Source of the DNA: Bacillota bacterium
GTDB taxonomy: Bacteria; Bacillota; Clostridia; Christensenellales; Aristaeellaceae
DNA length: 64,000 nucleotides
Assembly (NCBI GenBank): GCA_023416585.1
Contig: JAEZHM010000093.1
Location: 9,017 to 73,016, forward strand
Direction of reading: 5' to 3'
The notes under the pieces are model-generated. The model worked only from the letters and a program-made list of their open reading frames with translations, did no database searches and was not told where the DNA came from. The translations under genes were made by a program, and so were the position numbers. Positions 59,846 to 64,000 of the stretch are shown piece by piece. How positions within the stretch are numbered: the first letter of the stretch is position 1; the number at the start of each line of letters is the position of its first letter.

Positions 59846-60013
59846 AAGTACACCTCCGATAAATTAAAACATAAAAACATTCTGTAAACAGCCGTGTGAA
59901 TCCTTCAAAGTGTTTTGATAGAAAATGCCTTGGCTTTCCTTTCGCACCCCGCCGGCCCTCCGCTCATAAAATGCAGCATGAGACCCTGACGGGGAGATGA
60001 AGGGGCGCGGCGC

Positions 60014-60877
60014 ATGCAACCTGTCATATGGATTGCCGATAGGGAACTGGGTCTTTTTTTATGGAGCCGGGATGATTTCCGGCAGATTCCCTGTGCCCTG
60101 AACTTGCCGCATGCTCCCTGCCCGTCCATGACGCAGTTTTTCTGCGCCTGCAAAAAACGGGACATGGTGCAGCGGTTTATTTACTGGGAAGGGAACTGGA
60201 AGGCAGAGGGAGAATTCCCTGCGCCGCCAGGGTTGGAATGCATGCAGTCATCCCCGGAAGGGGGATGGCTGTATCTGTTAAGCGGTGAAGCGGATAGTTT
60301 GCATACGGTAGCGGCGGCGACGGGAGAGCTTTTGTACGGTAATGAAGCGGGCGTATATCCCCGAAGCGTGCAGGTTCATCCTACCGGAAAGCTGGTGGCT
60401 GTGGCAGGGGGCGCCGCGGGAGAGGTGCTGCTTTTTCAGGCGCCCTCCCTGAACTTGTACAGACGCATCTCCGTACCAGGCATCGCATGTCAGGCAGCTT
60501 TCGTGGAGGGAGGTCTGGCGGTGCTATGTGCCGTGGAAGATGGGGAAGTGCAAACTTTGCTGGGTTTTATCGCAGGCAACCGGACCATTATGGAGGAGGT
60601 TGCTATGCTGCCGGGCCTTCCCGGGGCGCTTCAGCCGCTGCCGGATGGTACAGTGCTGGCCGGTTCCGTTGGGACGCTGGCAAAGGCTTCGCTTCGTCAA
60701 AAGACGGTGGTATGGAGGTCTGATAGTTTCGGGCTGCCAGGAACGCTCAGCGTTCGGGGGGATGAAGTGCTTGTAAGCGATCCATTGTCCGGCCGGGTGA
60801 TGTTGATGAACTGGAGGAAGCCCAGGGATCAGCATCTTGTGTATGAGGGCAATGAGCCGGAAGCGGTATTCCAATAG
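60014..60877 (+). CDS. Beta-propeller-like protein (YncE/WD-type repeats)
   Basis: A 287-residue protein with no signal peptide. It has about six repeated blade-like segments, for example MQSSPEGGWLYLLSGEADSL, SVQVHPTGKLVAVAGG and GDEVLVSDPLSGRVMLMN, spaced about 40 residues as in seven-bladed YncE or lactonase-like propellers. No catalytic residues stand out. A GGGGAG element lies 18 bases upstream of the ATG. It is convergent with the oxidoreductase operon, with a bidirectional hairpin between them. Function unknown. Confidence 0.68.
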   Translation: MQPVIWIADRELGLFLWSRDDFRQIPCALNLPHAPCPSMTQFFCACKKRDMVQRFIYWEGNWKAEGEFPAPPGLECMQSSPEGGWLYLLSGEADSLHTVAAATGELLYGNEAGVYPRSVQVHPTGKLVAVAGGAAGEVLLFQAPSLNLYRRISVPGIACQAAFVEGGLAVLCAVEDGEVQTLLGFIAGNRTIMEEVAMLPGLPGALQPLPDGTVLAGSVGTLAKASLRQKTVVWRSDSFGLPGTLSVRGDEVLVSDPLSGRVMLMNWRKPRDQHLVYEGNEPEAVFQ

Positions 60878-60895
60878 AGTTTTTCTTGGTAGGGT

Positions 60896-60933
60896 GCGGG
60901 GAGGGCTTCTTTTTCAAAAGAAGCCCTCCCCGC
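60896..60933. terminator. 18-bp perfect inverted repeat between convergent genes
   Basis: GCGGGGAGGGCTTCTTTT and AAAAGAAGCCCTCCCCGC are exact complements with a 2-base centre. It lies between two convergent stop codons (60877, 60959); the inner T and A runs favour a bidirectional terminator. Confidence 0.7.
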
Positions 60934-60958
60934 GCTATAATCGTATCCCTCGTCTCCC

Positions 60959-61504
60959 CTACATCGCCGTGCGGGCCGCTTCCATGCCGGCTTCCATGGC
61001 TTTGCGGTTAAGGGGAAGCAGGTCGGCCTTCTTTTCCCCAAAGACATCCGTCAAAGCATCCATGGCGCTGTCCAGGGTGATGGCGTTTGTGGCGGCGATG
61101 ATGGCGCCCAGCATGACCATATTGGCTACGCGGCTATTGCCCAAGGATTCCGCAATATCGTTGCATGGTATTGGCAGGATTTTGATATCCTTGCGCTGGG
61201 GCTTTGCGTCAATCAGGGAAGTGTTATACAAGAGCATTCCGCCATTTTCCATGGTGGGTTCAAACTTTGTCAGGGAGGGCAGGTTCATGATGACGGCCAC
61301 AGGCGGTTCCGTTACAAGGGGACTGCCGATGGGCTCGTCGCTTATGACAACTGCACAATTGGCCTCACCGCCCCGCATTTCCGGGCCATAGCTGGGCATC
61401 CAGCTAACGTTTCTGCCTTCATGCATGGCAGCCTTGGCCATGAGCTGGCCGATGAGCAGTATGCCCTGGCCGCCGAATCCCGCAATCAGGAATTGGGCAT
61501 CCAT
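60959..61504 (-). CDS. 2-oxoacid:ferredoxin oxidoreductase, gamma subunit
   Basis: A 181-residue subunit with the opening FLIAGFGGQGILLIGQLMA and the SYGPEMRGGEANCAVVIS motif of PorG/KorC/VorG proteins. It completes the CoA-dependent oxidative decarboxylation of a 2-oxoacid with ferredoxin as acceptor. It starts 1 base after the TPP-subunit gene and is the last gene of the operon. Substrate (2-oxoisovalerate or 2-oxoglutarate) is not fixed by this subunit. Confidence 0.92.
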   Translation of the reverse strand: MDAQFLIAGFGGQGILLIGQLMAKAAMHEGRNVSWMPSYGPEMRGGEANCAVVISDEPIGSPLVTEPPVAVIMNLPSLTKFEPTMENGGMLLYNTSLIDAKPQRKDIKILPIPCNDIAESLGNSRVANMVMLGAIIAATNAITLDSAMDALTDVFGEKKADLLPLNRKAMEAGMEAARTAM

Positions 61505-61505
61505 G

Positions 61506-62243
61506 TCAGCCCACCTCCTTTTTCACGCCAAGGGGATACTGGGGAATCATGTTGCTTTCCAGCCAGGCCAATGCCTCCTTGGGCGTCATGCCCCAGTTGG
61601 TGGGGCATGTGGACAGGACTTCCACCATCGCAAATCCTTTTCTCTGGGCCTGCATCTCGAACGCCTTTTTGATGGCTTTCTTGGCCTCCAGGATATGTTT
61701 GACATCATGGGTGGAAACGCGGGCAATGTAAGCGGGGCCGTCCAGGGTGGCCAGCATTTCGCTGACCCTGATGGGATAGCCGCATTGATCTACATCCCGG
61801 CCATAGGGTGAGGTGGTGGTCACCTGTCCTGGCAAAGTGGTGGGGGCCATCTGGCCGCCGGTCATACCGTAGATAGCATTGTTCACAAAGATCACGGTGA
61901 TCTTTTCACCCCGGGTGGCGGCATGTACAATTTCCGCGGCGCCGATAGAGGCCAGGTCGCCATCGCCCTGATAGGTGAAAACCATATGATCGGGATGAAC
62001 CCTCTTGATGCCGGTAGCCACTGCCGGAGCGCGGCCGTGGGATGCCTGCATCATATCACAGTTGAAGTAATTGTACGCAAAAACCGCGCAGCCCACCGGC
62101 GCCACGCCGATTGCCTTGTCCTGCATGCCAAGTTCCTCAATAGCTTCCCCCACGAGACGATGGATGATGCCGTGGGTGCAGCCGGGACAGTAATGCATAG
62201 GCGTATCGGTGAGCATTTTTGTTTTTTCAAAGACAACCGCCAT
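61506..62243 (-). CDS. 2-oxoacid:ferredoxin oxidoreductase, beta (TPP) subunit
   Basis: A 245-residue thiamine-diphosphate-binding subunit. MHYCPGCTHGIIHRL gives a cluster-type Cys pair near the start; the TPP/Mg motif is GDGDLASIGAAEIVHAA with VNNAIYGMTGGQMAPTT. The cysteine pattern and length fit VorA/KorB proteins. Together with the alpha and gamma subunits and the small ferredoxin it forms the four-part enzyme. It lies directly after the alpha gene with no gap. Confidence 0.93.
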   Translation of the reverse strand: MAVVFEKTKMLTDTPMHYCPGCTHGIIHRLVGEAIEELGMQDKAIGVAPVGCAVFAYNYFNCDMMQASHGRAPAVATGIKRVHPDHMVFTYQGDGDLASIGAAEIVHAATRGEKITVIFVNNAIYGMTGGQMAPTTLPGQVTTTSPYGRDVDQCGYPIRVSEMLATLDGPAYIARVSTHDVKHILEAKKAIKKAFEMQAQRKGFAMVEVLSTCPTNWGMTPKEALAWLESNMIPQYPLGVKKEVG

Positions 62244-63311
62244 TTACTTTCCCTCCCCGCTGATGTTTTGAAGCTGATCCATTAGCTCCCGCACGCTTGG
62301 CACCATGCCGCCGGTGCGCCCGTAGAAGTGAACGGGCTTAGCGCCGTTTACCGCCAGGCGAACGTCTTCCACCATCTGACCCAGGCTCATTTCCACAGTA
62401 AGGAAAGCGCGGGCCCGCTTGGCGGCTTCTGCAATGGCCTTATCGGGGAAAGGCCACAATGTAATAGGCCTTATGAGCCCCACCTTCATGCCTGCGGCCC
62501 TGGCCCTGCGCATGGCGCTTCGAGCCACCCTGGCGGTGGTTCCGTAAGCCACCAGAACATATTCGGCATCTTCTACAAGCTCGGTCTGAACGCGCACTTC
62601 GTTTTGCGTCATCAAATCGTACTTCTTTTGAAGTTTCAGGTTGTGCTTTTCCAGCACAGCGGGATCGATGTACAGACTGTTGATGATGGCCCGCCCGCTT
62701 TTGTGTTCGGCTCCGGCTGCCCAGGTCTTTTCAGGCAGATCTTTTGCCGGGATATAATCGGGCATCTGCACCGGCTCCATCATCTGCCCGATGAGACCGT
62801 CGCCCATGACCAAAACAGGGTTGCGGTAACGGTCTGCGATGTCAAAGGCAAGCTGGGTCAGTTCCACCGCTTCCTGAACGGAGGCCGGCGCCAGCACCAC
62901 CATCCGGTAGTCGCCATGGCCGCCGCCGCGGGTGCTCTGAAAATAATCGCTCTGAGCGGGTTGGATGGAGCCAAGGCCCGGGCCGCCACGGACCATGTTT
63001 ACGATCACGCAGGGGAGTTCCGCTCCTACTATATAACTGATACCTTCCTGCTTTAAGCTGATTCCCGGGCTGGAGGAGGATGTCATGACCCGCGCGCCGG
63101 CACCGGCTGCCCCGTAAACCATGTTGATGGCCGCGACTTCGCTTTCAGCCTGCAGGTAGCAGCCGCCTTCCTTAGGCATACGCTGGGACATATATTCGGG
63201 GATCTGGTTCTGCGGTGTGATGGGATAGCCGAAGAAAAACCGGCAGCCTGCCTGGATGGCGGCTTCGGCGATGGCTTCGTTGCCCTTCATAAGCATTTTT
63301 TCCTGAGCCAA
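62244..63311 (-). CDS. vorB: 2-oxoacid:ferredoxin oxidoreductase, alpha subunit (VorB-like)
   Basis: A 355-residue subunit with the pyrimidine domain and domain II. Key stretches are GNEAIAEAAIQAGCRFFFGY, TSSSSPGISLKQEGISY and GGPGLGSIQPAQSDYFQ, which match 3-methyl-2-oxobutanoate (branched-chain) enzymes (VorB) closely, though KorA is similar. The enzyme links branched-chain or glutamate-type amino-acid catabolism with reduced ferredoxin and acyl-CoA. It follows the ferredoxin subunit by 12 bases. Confidence 0.9.
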   Translation of the reverse strand: MAQEKMLMKGNEAIAEAAIQAGCRFFFGYPITPQNQIPEYMSQRMPKEGGCYLQAESEVAAINMVYGAAGAGARVMTSSSSPGISLKQEGISYIVGAELPCVIVNMVRGGPGLGSIQPAQSDYFQSTRGGGHGDYRMVVLAPASVQEAVELTQLAFDIADRYRNPVLVMGDGLIGQMMEPVQMPDYIPAKDLPEKTWAAGAEHKSGRAIINSLYIDPAVLEKHNLKLQKKYDLMTQNEVRVQTELVEDAEYVLVAYGTTARVARSAMRRARAAGMKVGLIRPITLWPFPDKAIAEAAKRARAFLTVEMSLGQMVEDVRLAVNGAKPVHFYGRTGGMVPSVRELMDQLQNISGEGK

Positions 63312-63323
63312 TGTAACCGCCTC

Positions 63324-63530
63324 CTATTTCTCTACCGTGATCACGCAGTCGGGGCACATCCTGGCGCAAAAAGCGCAGCCGATGCATTGGGCCTGATCCG
63401 TACACTCCGCAGGGTGATATCCGCGGCTATTCACTTCTTTTTTGGCTAAGATAAGTATCTTACGCGGACACGCATCCACGCACAGGCCGCAGCCCTTGCA
63501 CAGATCGGCCTGAAATGTTACTTTGGCCAT
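63324..63530 (-). CDS. Ferredoxin subunit (2x4Fe-4S) of the 2-oxoacid oxidoreductase
   Basis: A 68-residue ferredoxin-type subunit with two cluster motifs, CKGCGLCVDACP (residues about 10-21) and CIGCAFCARMCP. It passes electrons from the catalytic subunits to free ferredoxin. ATG 63530 follows AAGGAGG by 9 bases; the longer frame has no site. First gene of the operon, 47 bases downstream of a near-consensus promoter. Confidence 0.93.
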   Translation of the reverse strand: MAKVTFQADLCKGCGLCVDACPRKILILAKKEVNSRGYHPAECTDQAQCIGCAFCARMCPDCVITVEK

Positions 63531-63577
63531 GGTCGCTTGCCTCCTTTTAAACGGACCCATTCGGTTCGTGTTCTTAC

Positions 63578-63605
63578 ATTATACAATACGTAACTTGCTT
63601 GTCAA
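63578..63605 (-). promoter_or_regulatory. Promoter of the 2-oxoacid oxidoreductase operon
   Basis: Minus strand: perfect TTGACA (63600-63605) and perfect TATAAT (63578-63583) with a 16-base spacer, so strong expression is expected. Confidence 0.8.
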
Positions 63606-63839
63606 TCAATACCGTGTTCCGGTAAAGGCGAAGCCCCTTATGCAGGAAGGTTTTCGATCACGTGGAAGCGTTTGATATAAGGCTTTGTATGAATATGAAA
63701 ATACCCGAACGAAAAAAATAGGGAAAGCACAAAAGTAAGATGAATCTCAACTAATTCCGAACGCTTTTTAGCATTTAAGCTGGAATGTATGTGGAAAAAA
63801 ATGAGTCGAAAAAAAGTGAATTTTATCGTGAAAAATGGG

Positions 63840-63868
63840 TTGACAAGGTGTATGCGCTGTGTTAGACT
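63840..63868 (+). promoter_or_regulatory. Probable rRNA operon promoter
   Basis: TTGACA (63840-63845) and TAGACT (63863-63868) are 17 bases apart, preceded by an A/T-rich stretch from about 63795 that could be an UP element. Confidence 0.65.
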
Positions 63869-63875
63869 AACGGAC

Positions 63876-64000
63876 GTCGCCTCAAGCGGCGCCGGACCTT
63901 GAAAACGATACAGAGTCGAAAAGACTCAAGGAAAGAAGAAAGAAATCGACAGTCGATTCTAAGAATGAGTTTTCACTTTGTCGAGGGAAACCAAGATGAA
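63876..64000 (+). other. Probable leader of an rRNA operon, cut by window end
   Basis: After a small GTCGC/GCGGC hairpin comes GACCTTGAAAACGATACAG and later GACTCAAGGAAAGAAG, the type of leader that precedes 16S rRNA in Firmicutes. The 16S start itself is not reached. Between 63606 and 63839 no gene is seen. Confidence 0.55.

Noticed and set aside
1..64000. CRISPR arrays, tRNA genes, phage or integrase genes
   Set aside because: No regularly spaced direct repeats, tRNA-like clover sequences with T-loop motifs, or recombinase proteins were found on either strand.

Overview
The window is a chromosomal stretch, about 54% GC by eye, from an anaerobic, probably spore-forming Firmicute of the class Clostridia; the genus cannot be fixed from the sequence. 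Pointers are two T-box leaders with SD-rich gene starts, ferredoxin-linked 2-oxoacid oxidoreductase genes, an iscR-iscS-iscU set, and sporulation-linked genes (spore photoproduct lyase, a YhcN/YlaJ lipoprotein, a BofC-like protein, a possible Spo0E-like peptide). No phage, transposase, integrase, CRISPR array or tRNA gene was seen. Most of it is ordinary vertically inherited sequence, broken up by several families of short dispersed hairpin repeats.

Layout. 1-4.8 kb: a PRPP-synthetase-type gene cut by the window edge, trpS under a Trp T-box, a DUF378 protein and a Na/Pi cotransporter. 4.9-12.8 kb: UPF0340, TrmH methyltransferase, AI-2E-type permease, cyclase-family hydrolase, a two-gene membrane pair, HAD phosphatase, BofC-like protein, a CAT-fold acetyltransferase, a 46-residue peptide gene with its own signals, and apgM. 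13-18.7 kb: murG, a sporulation lipoprotein, and a three-gene ABC-2 exporter. 18.9-24.7 kb: two tandem VanY-type carboxypeptidases, hflX with an N-terminal JAMM-like domain, and iscR-iscS-iscU behind a clear promoter and operator. 24.9-34.5 kb: LD-carboxypeptidase, DUF421/DUF4363 pair, metallophosphoesterase, AEC transporter, flavin reductase, a zinc-ribbon protein, an ABC exporter and a GNAT-ManA fusion.

34.7-40.8 kb is a small envelope-glycan block: a sugar-phosphate transferase, a split transketolase and a LicD protein joined by 4-bp overlaps, then, after a repeat-filled gap, a Wzx-type flippase and an APH-fold kinase. 40.9-51.1 kb: MscS channel, HAD phosphatase, MFS transporter, a membrane-tethered serine hydrolase, an ABC exporter with its own two-component system, and proS under a second T-box. 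51.2-60.9 kb: DUF4282 protein, short helical peptide, CofE-like protein, a 1282-residue repetitive surface protein that stops where SLH domains would be expected, splB, a DEAD-box helicase, a TSCPD protein and a beta-propeller protein. 60.9-63.5 kb is a four-subunit 2-oxoacid:ferredoxin oxidoreductase operon, and the last 160 bases look like an rRNA operon promoter and leader whose 16S gene lies beyond the edge.

Functions that hang together are amino-acid-sensing control of two tRNA synthetases, Fe-S assembly supplying the ferredoxin enzymes, and several cell-wall and envelope genes (murG, VanY pair, LD-carboxypeptidase, glycan block). I did not find a convincing new defence or secretion system. 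The strongest leads are the minimal glycan operon, the HflX-JAMM and GNAT-ManA fusions, the 46-residue peptide unit, the 14-bp hairpin covering a ribosome binding site at 45.6 kb, and the structured region at 52.1 kb.
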